Shown: positions 1 through 12,206, counted from the stretch's first letter. The stretch is 64,000 nucleotides of DNA from Phymorhynchus buccinoides (GCA_017654935.2 CM065710.1:9450290-9514289), one strand, 5' to 3'. Notes: generated from the sequence alone by a model not told the origin. Made by a program: numbers and translations.

Positions 1-1107
1 ATTCTACACATGCAGGCAACCGACAAAACATTTATAAATAGGAAATTCGTTGCTTCTCCAATTCTCATAATCCGGCGACGCCGGCTACAGGTAATTAAAC
101 AAGCGCGAAATCGCAATAGTTTGTGGCACGTGGTCTATTTTTACCACTCCAATCATGAGTCACCTCCCCTGGCTTTTCAATAATTTTAATCTGTAAACCA
201 GAATGTTATCTCTGCACCATTTCGTAACTTTTTATATCTTTTGGAAAACATTTAAAACTATGTATCCTACTTATGCTCGTCGAAAGAAGCACCGCATACT
301 CGTCGTGTCTGTTGTACTTGTAGTGTCTGTATTACATATGTTTATTATTTTGTACGCTTTTAAAATACATCATTTTAAAGAGCGGCCTCAATTAATTTTG
401 AAGTGTAGCCTCGATTTGAAGTGCGACAATTTTGGACCGACCGACCGACAAAGTGAGTTATAGGTTTGTGGCTTGAGCCACAAACAAAAGATCCTGCATT
501 TCAGGACATTGACAGCAGGAGCATCCATGTAAGGGAGGGAAGAAGGAAAAAAATATACGGATTAGAGGAAACACGGACACATGCGCTTATTTTCCCCCTT
601 CTTTCTTCTACTTATTTACGGATTGCGATTCGGATGTCCGCGTCTACTGTGTCCACGGTCTTATGGACAAAGTTCCACTATAAGAGTCGATGACTAATTG
701 GATGGTAATGTTATCCCCACCACCACTCTTCTGTGGTGGTGACCAACTTCTTTATATAGAAGTAATTGTACATACTTTAGGGGCGGCTTCGGCCGGGAGG
801 ACGTAAAGCTAAACTTCGTCGATACTTTAGGGGGTGACCATAGAAAAAGAAGCGGGAAAGAGAGAGAGAGAGAGGGGGGTGGGGGGAGTCAGTGAATACG
901 CATATCACACTCTCAGATTTACTTGGGTTCAATTCGGGGAAAATCAGGTGTAGCAAAGTATAAATCTAGTTTCGGCTGGGAAGGGGAAAACTACACGGAG
1001 CTGCTAATTTTCACGTTCGCCCCCCAGCAAGCTGGGAACTAGCCGACCCTAGATACTCCATAAGGCAATGCCCAGGCCCCAACCAAAAAGACAGAACAAA
1101 CAGATCC
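1..1107. other. no gene recognised
   Basis: I see no gene here. Short open frames at 203-693 have no recognisable protein features. A small hairpin lies at about 706-765 (the ACCACCAC/GTGGTGGT arms), and a short GA tract sits at 861-881. The stretch is AT-rich, intergenic-looking DNA. Confidence 0.5.
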
Positions 1108-1231
1108 CCTGTGATGTAGAGTGGCACAGTGGTGTCGCGTTCGCTTCATGTCAAGTAAACCCGAGTTCGAACCTGGGTACAGGGGATTTTTTTCTCTCAT
1201 TCTGCACTAGGCCTTACGGTCTGAACGTGGA

Positions 1232-1262
<31 letters not shown>

Positions 1263-1490
1263 CGTGTGCCCATGCACTTAGCATACGTTAAACCCAGTGG
1301 CAACGAAAAAGTTGTCATTTGGTCCAAATTTACACCCACCCACCCCCCCTCATCAGTGACAAAAATCGCAAGCAAAAAAAATTAAAATTGGGTGGCACGC
1401 CTCTGGCTGCGACACGCTCTCCAGGTGGGAGCAACCCGAATTTCACAGAGACGCCTCTGTGACTATTAAGTACCTAATACCTAATTACTG
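1108..1490 (+). mobile_element. tRNA-derived SINE (family 1), full-length-like copy
   Basis: The head resembles a tRNA gene. There is an A-box-like TGGCACAGTGGTG at about 1131 and a B-box-like AGTTCGAACCTG at about 1164. The body follows, with the block TTTCGGATGAGACGATAAACC at about 1236 and the tail GGAGCAACCCGAATTTCACAG at about 1428, ending in TACCTAATACCTAATT. The same body and tail recur at 17496-17775 and 32625-32985, and the tail alone at 8540-8615, so this is a dispersed repeat rather than a tRNA gene. The TTTCGGATGAGACG block looks like a conserved SINE central domain, possibly of the MetaSINE type. That family name is from memory and unverified. Confidence 0.75.
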
Positions 1491-1582
1491 GGGGGAACCA
1501 GTAAATAGTTCTTGAAAATGAAACACAAATCGTATGTTGGAAGCTTGTGCATGAATCATACTTGTTATACTCCCCCGTCACC

Positions 1583-1880
1583 GGGGATTGTTTGTACAAA
1601 TAGTTCCCCCACCTTCTGGAAGTTCTGTGCTTGTAACTGCCTTTAATCCATCACTCTCTTTGACTCTGCCTTTTCCCTTTGCTTACTGTCATCTGCTATC
1701 TTTCTGCCTTACTGGTCCATTCTCACCTGCCTTTTTTCTATAAATTCTTACAAAGATTTCTTCAGCCGAAGTCGGACATGCTGGGCCTAACTATTTCTTA
1801 GTAAGGCGCATAACAGCAGCATGAAGCATCTACGCTCATATGACAGGAAACTGTCTGAGCGAACGAAGAATAAGATACGC
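1583..1880 (+). mobile_element. SINE-like repeat, GAA-tailed family (family 2)
   Basis: It begins near a CCGGGG motif and AAATAGTTCCCCCACCTTCTGG, continues through a pyrimidine-rich body (TTTGACTCTGCCTTTTCCC), then CCGAAGTCGGACATGCTGGG and GGCGCATAACAGCAGCATG, and ends in GAACGAAGAATAAG. Related copies lie at 15662-15945 (minus), 40050-40475, 44505-44840, 60675-60975 and 62690-62955 (minus). Confidence 0.6.
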
Positions 1881-2291
1881 TGTATAATACTCTGCAAAAA
1901 ATTACGTAAATCTGTACATAAATGTTGAGATGAATATTTATCTGCCATGATTTTATGCTTGTTTGTCGTTATGAATTGTATAGATAGATACTATATGTTT
2001 GTCCAGATATTGAGATTCTTTTTCTTACTGCATTTTCATTATTTAAAAAAAAACATTTGAGGAGGAAATATGTGTCTCAGTTCGATGGGAAGTTGATGTG
2101 CTTTTGTTAACGTTGATAGTTTGTTTGGGGGTTTTTTTGGGGGAAAATGTCCAAGTTGGAAAAAAAAGTTTAATAATGAAAGGCTTAAAGGGACGACTAC
2201 CGATCCTAGGGATCGGGCGGGTAGCCTAGTCGCTGCCAAGTTCTGACTCACAGTGGCTCAAGCAACGGAGAAAAAAGAACGGTTGAACCGT

Positions 2292-3713
2292 CTCTCTCGC
2301 CTGCCGCGATAAGACCGATGCCTCTCGCCTCGCGTGAACGCTTTATATATGGCGGCTCTGGGTTTAATTAATTCGTTCAGAAAATATGGTTAGTGAAGCA
2401 AGTCCATGTTGGAATCAAAATGTTCTTTACTCTCTCGCCTGCCGCGATAAGACCGATGCCTCTCGCCTCGCGTGAACGCTTTATATATGGCGGCTCTGGG
2501 TTTAATTAATTCGTTCAGAAAATATGGTTAGTGAAACTCTCTCGCCTGCCGCGATAAGACTGATGCCTCTCGCCTCGCGTGAACGCTTTATATATGGCGG
2601 CTCTGGGTTTAATTAATTCGTTCAGAAAATATGGTTAGTGAAACTCTCTCGCCTGCCGCGATAAGACTGATGCCTCTCGCCTCGCGTGAACGCTTTATAT
2701 ATGGCGGCTCTGGGTTTAATTAATTCGTTCAGAAAATATGGTTAGTGAAACTCTCTCGCCTGCCGCGATAAGACTGATGCCTCTCGCCTCGCGTGAACGC
2801 TTTATATATGGCGGCTCTGGGTTTAATTAATTCGTTCAGAAAATATGGTTAGTGAAACTCTCTCGCCTGCCGCGATAAGACTGATGCCTCTCGCCTCGCC
2901 TGAACGCTTTATATATGGCGGCTCTGGGTTTAATTAATTCGTTCAGAAAATATGGTTAGTGAAACTCTCTCGCCTGCCGCGATAAGACTGATGCCTCTCG
3001 CCTCGCATGAACGCTTTATATATGGCGGCTCTGGGTTTAATTAATTCGTTCAGAAAATATGGTTAGTGAAACTCTCTCGCCTGCCGCGATAAGACTGATG
3101 CCTCTCGCCTCGCGTGAACGCTTTATATATGGCGGCTCTGGGTTTAATTAATTTGTTCAGAAAATATGGTTAGTGAAACTCTCTCGCCTGCCGCGATAAG
3201 ACTGATGCCTCTCGCCTCGCGTGAACGCTTTATATATGGCGGCTCTGGGTTTAATTAATTTGTTCAGAAAATATGGTTAGTGAAACTCTCTCGCCTGCCG
3301 CGATAAGACTGATGCCTCTCGCCTCGCGTGAACGCTTTATATATGGCGGCTCTGGGTTTAATTAATTCGTTCAGAAAATATGGTTAGTGAAACTCTCTCG
3401 CCTGCCGCGATAAGACTGATACCTCTCGCCTCGCGTGAACGCTTTATATATGGCGGCTCTGGGTTTAATTAATTCGTTCAGAAAATATGGTTAGTGAAAC
3501 TCTCTCGCCTGCCGCGATAAGACTGATACCTCTCGCCTCGCGTGAACGCTTTATATATGGCGGCTCTGGGTTTAATTAATTTGTTCAGAAAATATGGTTA
3601 GTGAAACTCTCTCGCCTGCCGCGATAAGACTGATGCCTCTCGCCTCGCGTGAACGCTTTATATATGGCGGCTCTGGGTTTAATTAATTCGTTCAGAAAAT
3701 ATGGTTAGTGAAG
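2292..3713. repeat. 107-bp satellite array, about 13 units
   Basis: Units start at 2292, 2430, 2537, 2644, 2751, 2858, 2965, 3072, 3179, 3286, 3393, 3500 and 3607, a strict 107-bp period from the second unit on. Each unit starts CTCTCTCGCCTGCCGCGATA and contains GCTTTATATATGGCGGC and TTTAATTAATTCG. Units differ by one or two bases. The sequence that follows the last unit (GCAAGTCCATGTTGGAATC, 3713 on) also follows the first unit at 2399, so the array grew beside a duplicated flank. I see no coding role. Confidence 0.95.
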
Positions 3714-3787
3714 CAAGTCCATGTTGGAATCAAAATGTTCTTTACAGGTCTTGTGATGCTTATTTCATAATGTGTTATTATGAGCTG

Positions 3788-4017
3788 TTCACCCCTTGAC
3801 TGCCACCAACGTATTACATATACTGACCTGATGACATCACTGATGATGTTATCAGATGAAAAGAAATAACCCTGATATGCTGACTTTGCTCTAACAGTCA
3901 AGAAAGTAATAATATCTCCAGACCATTTTGCCAGATTGGCTCTATCAGTTGTCTTTTTCATGTCATGATTTGCCCAATGATTTTTTCTTTCATTTTCTCT
4001 GGCAGTCAAGGGGTTAA
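3788..4017. mobile_element. short terminal-inverted-repeat element, TTAA/TTCA flanked
   Basis: The ends CCCCTTGACTGCCA (3792) and TGGCAGTCAAGGGG (about 4000) are inverted repeats. The flanks are TTCA at 3788 and TTAA at 4014. The size of about 230 bp and the near-TTAA flanks fit a piggyBac-type MITE with one mutated target site. No coding capacity is seen. Confidence 0.55.
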
Positions 4018-4889
4018 GAACAAGTTGAACATACAAAAGATGTGTCATGTACGATTGTAAATGGTTGTGTCCTAACAAATTGTCAATTGTTTGTATTTCA
4101 TTGTATCTTTGCTTTATGCTTACATTCCAATTAGAATGAATGGTTGCTGATGCTATGTAGTTGTGAATTATGCTTGCGTTCCAATAAAGCCAATGTGTGT
4201 GTGTGCTGTTGTTAATCCAGACCTGTTTAGCCCTAAAACTGCGTACAATGGGGTTAACCTTCACCATGCTTCCTGGGTATTCTAGTACCCAGAGACACAT
4301 AAAAACTGTTATATCTCAAAAAGTATTTAAGCAATCGTCATGAAATTTCATGAGTTTATCAAAAACGTTAATGGCTTTATGTGTCTTAAATTTCATTGTG
4401 TATAAAATACAAATGACGTAATATAATGCGTCATTTGAACATGCTTGTCACTGATTGCACGGGTATCCTACAACCCATACTTTAAAGAGCAGAAATATGC
4501 CACTGCAGTGCATTGAGTATGGGTAGTGGGACACCCGCGGCATCTGGATAAGGATAAACACATGGTGACTCTTTGACGAGTATGGGTACTGGAGAACCCG
4601 CATCATCTGGAATAGGGATAAACACTGTTAAAATGCATGTCCCTTTCCTTTTGAATGAGTATGGGTAGTGGAAAACCTGCCCCATCGTGACTGTAGTTGA
4701 ACAGGGGATCCGGTGAAGGTTAAAACGTGTACAGTCTGGATTGAAATGTGTACAATTGATATCACGGTAAAAAACACGATTTATTCCAAATAATACACAA
4801 TAGAGCAGTTATTTACAAACATCACATTCACATTTATTTGTCGGTTTTGACATCAGCTTTGAACATTATAATGTGAATATTATTAATTA

Positions 4890-5115
4890 ATACTGATGTC
4901 TTTCACCCTTCAACACCCATGTCACTGAAAGGCATCAAATGAGGGTCTACTGACCAATGACCTTATGTTCTTAATTTTGGGATGCAAGGACACTCCCTAT
5001 TTTATGCATGTCACAGAGGAATCCCCAATATTGCAGAGAAAATCTGTTCTCTACCCGGGTAAGTTTAATGGTAAATTTTGGCTGAAGAATGGCTAGCGTT
5101 GAAAGGGTCAATGAT
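4890..5115. mobile_element. degenerate copy of the TTAA-flanked MITE family
   Basis: The interior (GGCATCAAATGAGGGTCTA, CAGAGGAATCCCCAATATTG, GGGTAAGTTTAATGG) matches the elements at 39752-39995 and 61041-61275. The termini have decayed. A local tandem duplication of the sequence that follows (ATACTAGAAATAGTGGCCAC at about 5147 and 5262) lies at 5139-5362. Confidence 0.5.
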
Positions 5116-5458
5116 TTAAACATAATGTATATCTGGACACGGTAGAATACTAGAAATAGTGGCCACGCACTGCGAAGAATAATATTGTCACCAATTATGG
5201 CAGCTATCATTCCCCCCCTTAAATCATTCAGTCTAATATGACCCGTAGTTTGAACAGTAGAATACTAGAAATAGTGGCCACGCACTGCGAAGAATAATAT
5301 GTCACCAATTATGGCAGCTCTTATCATTTCCCCCCCTTAAATCATTCAGTCTAATATGACCCGTAAAGTTTAAGAAACTGATATGGGAGGAAGGGGTTGT
5401 GGGAGAGGCGACAACAATTCATGAAGTCTCTCTAAAAGGTACGAGGTATAGTAGTAGT

Positions 5459-6012
5459 ACAGACAAACCCTTATTTTACGACCCTCTGTTAAGCGACCAC
5501 CTCTCATTTGAGACCGGATTTGTTGGCACGGATGCATTTTACTATGTAAACGACCTCTCTTAAACGACTTCCTCTAAAAACGCGACTTACGACCGCCAAT
5601 TTGTTGGTTTCTATGACCGTTGTCTGCATAGACTTCGAGCAAAGGGAAACAATCACGGTCAAGGGCCTGAAAGCGGAGTCGCTTCCCTTGTTGTAGAAAA
5701 GATAGCGGAAAGCGTAGCAAAAGCACGAAAACCACTGACTTTGAAAAAGAAAACTACTGACTTTGGACGAGAGTGGAGGTGATTAACAGAAGTCGGCGAA
5801 GTGAAACTAATACATCGATTGCACAATCCTATGGAGTTGGAAAGACCCAAATCCAGTTTTAATATGTCGTCGTATGTGTGCATGAAGAAGAGTATGAACT
5901 GTGCTGAACTTTTTCTTTCTACGGCTGCCAGTGAAAACCTCCGTCATACGACCCCTCCAATTTACGACCGATTTTTCCGGACATTTTGGAAGTCTTAAAA
6001 TAGAGGTTTGTC
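5459..6012. mobile_element. possible MITE with short inverted ends
   Basis: The left end ACAGACAAACCCTTATTTTACGACC and the right end TAAAATAGAGGTTTGTC are partly complementary (GACAAACC/GGTTTGTC), with TACGACC blocks internal to both. This resembles the TA-flanked, CAGT-type elements at 20140 and 22392, whose ends also read like TTTTAAGACC. No transposase is seen. The short frames on both strands are not convincing genes. Confidence 0.4.
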
Positions 6013-6199
6013 AGTAGTAGTAGTGATTTACTCGAACACATGAGTGGGAGCAGAACATTTTAGCTATACTGAAAGAAAAACAGGCTTTTATTTCAGTTTA
6101 AAGGAATCTAATGTAAATTGATTTTCTGATTTTAAATTATGTATATTAGTTTTCACATCCAAAAACATGGGGGTCTGGATGGTGTAGTGAATAAAGACT

Positions 6200-6985
6200 A
6201 GGACTAGGAAAAAACCTTCCATATTCTATGCTGCTCCTGGGTTCAAGTCCAGCTAAAGGCAAATTTTTAAATTTTTCTTCATCCCTCGACAGTTCTAGAA
6301 ACTAATTTGGTTCACAAACTACTACTCTCATTTATAATCCTTTTCAAGTTCAACAATATAAACATTCCAAAATCTGATTATTTATTTTGACAATTAAACT
6401 GCAATGGCAGTAGTTATCTGCCTAGACTAAAGTCCAGCTAAAGGCAAAAATGTAATTATCCCATGATATTAGAAACTAATTTGGTCCACCAACTACTAGC
6501 ATTTATAATCCTTTTCAAGTGTTCAACTATACTGGTCTCCAAAAGTTAAGGGCCGGCTTCTGTTTTCAGTAGCTTGATATCTATTTATTGTACACTAAGA
6601 CAACAATGAAGAAAATGGCAAAACTTAGGCTACTCAATAACTTTCCTTCCTGTTGCACGTGCCTGAACCAGTTTTGCAGTACAGCAACAGAGTTTTCAGG
6701 TACGCTTAAAATGTGGCAAATTCACGAAAGTTTGGTCTCTTCGCTGAAGAATCAGGGCTGATGCAGGTTTCTTGCCTACTGCACGTGCAAGGCACGACTA
6801 GTGAACACTGCTGAGCAAAAGTTACACGAATGTGTATTTAATGGCGGCAACCAGAGCTCTCAATAAGCATGCCTCCAAGACAGATCGTTCTTCCGGCCCT
6901 AAAATTTTGGAGACCAGTATATATAAACATTCCAAAATCTGATGATTATTTTTTGGGACAGTTAAACTGCATGCAACAGGGCATT
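6200..6985. repeat. local segmental duplication, one copy carrying a MITE
   Basis: A segment with TCCAGCTAAAGGCAAA, GAAACTAATTTGGT, TTTATAATCCTTTTCAAG and AACATTCCAAAATCTGAT occurs at about 6249-6385 and again from about 6430. The second copy is split by the MITE at 6532-6917. The first copy therefore shows the pre-insertion arrangement. Confidence 0.75.
6532..6917. mobile_element. TA-flanked MITE, CTGGTCTCCAAAA ends (copy 1)
   Basis: The element begins CTGGTCTCCAAAAGTTAAGG and ends TTTTGGAGACCAG, giving perfect 13-bp terminal inverted repeats flanked by TA on both sides. Its 386 bp carry no protein. A second copy lies at 40948-41360. The neighbouring duplicated segment near 6345 shows the empty site (TTCAACAATATAAACATTCC). 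Confidence 0.85.
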
Positions 6986-7112
6986 TGCCACGAGTGCTCG
7001 TTCACTATACTAGACTACTAATTTGCCCGAGCTCGTTCTGCCCGAGGTGCGCTGACCTCTCTAATTCAACTCGGTGAAATTCAAGGTCACCGGCGCGTGG
7101 CAAATGCTCTAT
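6976..7112. mobile_element. small hairpin MITE (GGGCATTTGCCA ends)
   Basis: About 135 bp, starting AGGGCATTTGCCACGAG and ending GTGGCAAATGCTCT. A related copy at 59733-59862 starts AGGGCATTTGCCA and ends GTGGCAATTGCCCT. Shared interior blocks are GACTACTAATTTGCCCG and TAATTCAACTC. Confidence 0.65.
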
Positions 7113-7509
7113 TGCAGGAGTAGTTCTCTGCATCTGCCTAGACTTGCATTAGTTTTTGTTCTCTGAAAGTAACTGTTGGCCATGAGGACTTGAAGGCAGC
7201 TGGTTTTGGGGAAGTCAACTAATCCCTTGGCAGCAGTACTCAGTGCAAATGCCTCCTAGTTCAGAAAGGACCAGGCTGTGCCATGAGGCATCTGGTTTTG
7301 GGGGAAGTCAACTAATCCCTTGGCAGCAGTACACAGAGCCAGTGATAATGCCTCCTAGGTGTTCAGAAAAGACCAGACTGCCATGAGTTTCCATACTGCT
7401 GCAAATCATTAATTGTGCAGCTCTTCTATTGTTATTGATTCCAACTTAAGACTTCTCAATCCTTGATAAAAACCTTTCAAGGGCATGTTACTTGCCTACT
7501 TACCAACAT

Positions 7510-7812
7510 ACCTATCTACCTTGTCTATCTACTTTCTACCTTATATATACCTTGTCTATCTACTTTCTACCTTATATATACCTTGTCTATCTACTTTCTA
7601 CCTTGTCTATCTACTTTCTACCTTGTCTATCTACTTTCTACCTTATATATACCTTGTCTATCTACTTTCTACCTTGTCTATCTACTTTCTACCTTATATC
7701 TACCTTGTCTATCTACTTTCTACCTTACCTACCTACCTTGTCTATCTACTTTGTACCTTATCTACCTTGTCTATCTACTTTGTACCTTACCTATCTGCCT
7801 TGTCTACCTACT
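7510..7812. repeat. CTA/CTT minisatellite
   Basis: Interleaved repeats of CTACCTTGTCTATCTACTTT and ACCTTATATATACCTTGTC. All three plus frames stay open only because the repeat lacks stop codons, so the 117-144 residue L/Y/S/T/P-rich frames are not genes. C-rich runs (7893-7912) and a CCCC-rich stretch to about 8220 follow. Confidence 0.9.
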
Positions 7813-9030
7813 CTAAACAAGAGGGGGGCAGTGTCCTTTCATCATACCACGAGTTGCACGCAACTCTAAACCCCAAATGGACTTTAGCCTACCCCCCCCC
7901 CCCCCCCCCCCCTCAATAAAACAAAAATCAAACCCAAAAGAAAGCAAAAAACTACCCTCTGCCTACCTACCTAGCAGCTAGCTACCCTAGGTGAGGGGCA
8001 GGGAGTGAAAGGGGGCAGGGGGGTGAGAGGAGTCCCGTTAAGCTGCGCACAGCCCCCCAGCGCAGGGTTGGGGACCCCCCCTACTCTCTCACCCCTACCT
8101 TACCAATCGCGCGACCTCCACTACCCCTCCCCTAAACAGCCCCTCTACCCCACCCCGCAAAAAAAAAAGAAACAAAAAAAGGCTACCCCCCTCCTTCCCT
8201 CCCCACCCATCCTATCCCCCTTATTTACCTTTTCCTTTTTCTCCAGTCTGCACAAAATAACCTGGCATGTACACGTTAAAGCTAGCATAAATTGGTATTT
8301 ACATATTATAATATCACCATCATAAACTTAACGCATGAAAGCATTACACAAAATCTGAAAACTGTCAACACATCTACTTTAAAGCATGTGACGGAATCAC
8401 AATATTGTCCATGATCACAACTGTTTATGAACGTTAAAATTGATCAAGACAATAAATGTAATCCCTTGCAAGTTCAAGCAACCCACAGCCAGCTGAAATC
8501 TACATCATTTTGTAAGTGGACTGTACCCCAATGCATTTGCCACGACGCTCTCTCCCGGGGAGAGCAGCCCGAATTTCACAGAAAGTCTCTGTGACTAGAA
8601 TATACCAAATACCAAATAAACACATGAACCTAATCACACCAACAACAACAACATACAGTATTTATACGGCGCTGAATCTTGATAGAAATCAAATCAAAGC
8701 GCACACACACGTTAGCATTCAAACAAAAACGCAATACAAAGCGAACACACACGGATAACATAAATGGAATATAGCAGAAACAGACCTAATGGCAAGAGAG
8801 AGAAGATAACGAGAGAGGAGCTTTAATGACGGGGGAACAGGTGGGTTTTGAGGTTAGCTTTGAAAGCAGAGAGTCAGTCGCTGCCATATGTAACGAATTA
8901 TGAGATCCTGTGTTTTAAGTTACCTAGTAAAATGTTCAGTGCAAACCACACATTGTATATATACGTAAGAATGGTGTGTGTACAGAAAGCAAGGTACCTG
9001 TGAGAGGGAATACTTCCAACGTTTCGTGCC
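7813..9030. other. no gene recognised; C-rich and SINE-tail sequence
   Basis: Holds a 20-base C run at about 7893, purine/pyrimidine-skewed sequence to 8230, and a family 1 SINE tail fragment at 8540-8615 (GCAGCCCGAATTTCACAG). A CAACAACAACA / TATTTATACGGCGC fragment at about 8641 resembles the dispersed repeats at 52078 and 62597. No gene seen. Confidence 0.5.
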
Positions 9031-9600
9031 TTACAGGGGCGCCCTGACGGATGAGTTTTTGCAAGAAACACGTCCAGATCAGCAGGAAAACACCCTTTAC
9101 AGAGATCGCAACACTCACTTTGCTCTGGTTTCCTAGAAATCAAGCCGTCAAAAAGGCGATTCCTCCTTGGCGGAGGTGCTGGAAGTCAAATTCTTTCACC
9201 CAAAGAGAAGGCGTTTGCTGTCTCTTTTTGAATGGCCGCCTGTGTTTAGACCAAATCGTTTGCACAAACTTTTCACAATACAAGCCTTTTTATTTATTTA
9301 TTATTAAAATTAATACAGTTTATCTAAAGGAGTTTCGCTCACAACAAAGGAAATAGCTCCTTTTTTTCTTCTTTTTTTTTACACTGCACTTCAAAAAAAG
9401 ATAACACTTCAACCACAATGAGTGACCTCCACCCAATGGCTACTCTCCGGCATCTCTGCCAAGGAAAAATCGCCGTTTTGACGGTTTAATTTTTAAGAAA
9501 CCAGAGCAAAGTGAGTGTTCCGATCCTTGAAAAGGCTGTCTTTCTGGTGATCTTGACGTGTTTCTTGCAAAAAACTCATCCGTCCGAGTCCACCTTTAAG
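9031..9600. mobile_element. terminal-inverted-repeat element, GACGGATGAG family
   Basis: The left end has CCCTGACGGATGAGTTTTTG and GCAAGAAACACG. The right end has CGTGTTTCTTGC and ACTCATCCGTC. Interior arms around GATTCCTCCTTGGCGGAG and GGTTTCCTAGAAATCAA also recur at 50328-50858. No transposase. Confidence 0.65.
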
Positions 9601-9654
9601 CACTTAGTCATGAAGTGAAGACAGCAAAGTTGACAGGTTGTTGATTTTCATGAC

Positions 9655-10236
9655 TACCGTATTTTTCGGACTATAAGGCGATATTTTTTTTTCCAATTTC
9701 GACCTATGCGCCTAATAAACGAGGGCGCCCTATTAGTGAACAAAATCGTGAGAAGAGAGGCAACGATTGCCATACTCAGTACAGTCTACTGCGAGTCACA
9801 ACATCGAAAGTGGTAACGAGTCGCCGATACGACGAATACTCACGTTAAAATGCTTCAAAATCCCTGTTATTGTCCGAGATACCGTCCAACAGATACCACA
9901 ACCCTTCATTGGATGTAAAAAGCATCGTTGTAGAGCTTAAAATGCCATAATTCTACCAGTTTTCACGAAGAATTTGGCAAACACAACAACCGGAAGTCGC
10001 AAAAACGGAAGTTTCGATTATTTGAGAAGGGAACCAACTCTCGTTTATGACAACAAAATGGCGGTCGGTAATCGTTTACAGGACGTGTACGGGCTTCAAA
10101 CTTCGACTTTCTGTTATGAGGTGTGTATCGCCTTATAAACGAGGGCGCCTTTTACTTGGATTTTGTCAGATTTTTCTTGAAAATTGCCCTATTCGCCTTA
10201 TACACAGCAGCGCCTAATGAGCCGAAAAGTACGGTA
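9655..10236. mobile_element. TACCGTATTTTTCGG-ended MITE
   Basis: Starts TACCGTATTTTTCGGACTA and ends GAGCCGAAAAGTACGGTA, with internal blocks such as GCGCCTAATAAACGAGGGCG and CGCCTTATA on both arms. Related ends occur at 53779 (TACCGTAATTTACGG) and 55200 (TTTTTTGGACTATAAGGCG). No coding capacity is seen. Confidence 0.7.
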
Positions 10237-10766
10237 AGTGCTTAAGGCACGAAACGTAGTTCTCCCTTTCACAGGCACCGTGTTTTTTCTACCCACCATT
10301 CTTACGTTGCTCCCAAAGGTACTGCAGTCAATTGTTTCATCTACATTGTATATACTTGGATAATTAAGGTATGCTTCACAACTTTGAGGGAAAAAAATCA
10401 AGCAATATGAATGCCGTTCCAAAAACATTATGCACAAATTTGCGGGGAAATAAAACCTTTTGGCACAAACAGATCAGCAGCGTTATATTTTATGTGAAAT
10501 AGTGCACACATTTTAAAAACATTTTTGTGTCAACATACTTCCCACCTATCTTTGGTTCACAAATCCATCAACAGAGTATCATCATCACCGATAGAATTAT
10601 TGTTCAATCTTTGCAAAAACACAAAAGTGTAATATCGCAATAATAAAGCAGAACATATCACAGACATTATTTAATCACATTGGTAAAACATGTGTAGCCC
10701 CTTCAGGACTTCACTGCCTTAGATAAACTCTATTACTGGCCTGGGGCTGCCTAGAAACATTTTTGG

Positions 10767-10919
10767 GGAAAGGTCAAGATGTGCCACCCCCTCTGCATTT
10801 CTCGGTTAATTGTATTTTTCTGTGTTTGCCTTTCTTACCATACATAAAGCTGTATTTTAGGAACCTTTTTAGCTAATAACCTTTTTGGAATACTAACCCT
10901 AGCCCTAGCCCTAAACCTA

Positions 10920-10950
<31 letters not shown>

Positions 10951-11189
10951 CTATGTACTGCAGTACACCGCGATTTGTCACAGTCGTGGTTCGTTGCGTT
11001 TTTCCGTCTTATAGGGTGGGGGGTAGGGTTAGGTTTAGGGCTAGGGTTAGGGATAGGGTTAGTATTCCAAAAAGGTTATTAGCTAAAAATGTTCCTAAAA
11101 TACAGCTTTATGTATGGTTAGAAAGGCAATAACGGAAAAATACAATTAACCGAGAAATGTAGGGGGGGTGGCACATCTTTACCTTTACC
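10767..11189. mobile_element. telomere-repeat-bearing hAT-like MITE, copy A
   Basis: Long inverted arms start GGGAAAGGTCAAGATGTGCC and end GGCACATCTTTACCTTTACC. Inside each arm is AATAACCTTTTTGGAATACT followed by a (CCCTAR)n tract, mirrored by (YTAGGG)n on the other arm. The centre carries a 29-base C run and CTGCAGTACACCGCGATTTG. Unlike copies B, C and D, I see no clean 8-bp flanking duplication. Confidence 0.85.
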
Positions 11190-11920
11190 AAAAATTTTAA
11201 CAAATAAAAAGCGTAACAAAACACTGTCAATGATTCAGTTTTGACAACATTACCGATTGATCAGAGTTTATTCTTCGCTTTGTTATCGTGATTACTTGCA
11301 TTAAAATCTGAATCATTAGTCTCATTATTATCACTGTTAATGAAAACGTTTGGAGTATTTTCTGAGGTTCGTGTAGGGACGATTTTTTAATTTTTAATTT
11401 TACATTTTTAACATTAAAAATTAAGATAGAAATACCAAACATAATACATCGAAAGCTGGAACAGTGATGAAGAGATGTAACTCGAAAAACGTGGTTTGGA
11501 TTAAAAAAAACCCATGGATTTAGACAGGTTTTAGAAGAAAAAACAAATTGCTGTTCCAAGAATACTCGTAAGCAGGCCCTGACAGGCGTTCTCCTGTTCC
11601 GAGATTACTTGCAATTCATCCAGAATGAGTTAAAATTAAAATAAATATGAAATTTTTTTTTCAAACAAGCACTTCAGATGACTCGGCCCATTAGGCTGAT
11701 GACATTTTTTTCTAAACAGCTCCTCAAACTACACACACAATTATCAGTTTTCCCTTCTCTCAAAAAACAGGAAATGTTTGATAGAAATAGTCACAACAAA
11801 TGCCCGATATGTTAATAACAAAAATAATTTTTTAAAAACGTACAGATTTATTCCTCAGTTAGATCAACCTATCAACAATTCTACAAACTCTTATCAAATC
11901 ATCTACCATTATTGATCTAG
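11190..11920. other. no gene recognised
   Basis: AT-rich sequence. A 110-residue minus-strand frame at 11227-11559 shows no family features or splice context. TTTATT at about 11847 could be a minus-strand AATAAA poly(A) signal for the candidate exon at 12207-12351, but this is unsupported. Confidence 0.35.
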
Positions 11921-12049
11921 TTAGTTCAACAAACAAATCCTACGCCAAGCACAAAAATTTTTAAAGCAACCACTTGCGAGTTTTCTGCATTGGGCCATCG
12001 CAACACTATTTCCACATGTTCTGCTGTTTCCATGACTACAGTTGCCACG

Positions 12050-12206
12050 ACTACCAGATTCTTCCATTGGCGAGGCGGTAGGCGTGTCTCTTCCAGGACT
12101 CCTCCGTGTTCTGTTGTTTCCACGACTACCAGATTCTTCCATTGGCATGGGCGAGGCGGTAGGCGTGTCTCTTCCAGGACTCCTCCGTGTTCCGTTGTTT
12201 CCATGA
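12050..12206 (-). repeat. tandem copies of the 3' part of the candidate terminal exon
   Basis: Two further copies of the block encoding NTEESWKRHAYRLA (minus strand) follow the stop of the exon at 12207-12351. Each copy keeps the same TCTGGTAGT stop context. The units, about 75-90 bp, differ by short indels. Confidence 0.75.

Noticed and set aside
1108..1200. Functional tRNA gene with intact B box
   Set aside because: The sequence runs into a repeat body found elsewhere in the window, and no cloverleaf acceptor stem closes. It is a SINE head.
3692..4300. 202-residue minus-strand frame
   Set aside because: It starts at the edge of the satellite and covers a MITE. No recognisable domain or splice context.
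7463..7919. L/Y/T-rich 117-144 residue frames in three registers
   Set aside because: All arise from the CTA/CTT minisatellite.
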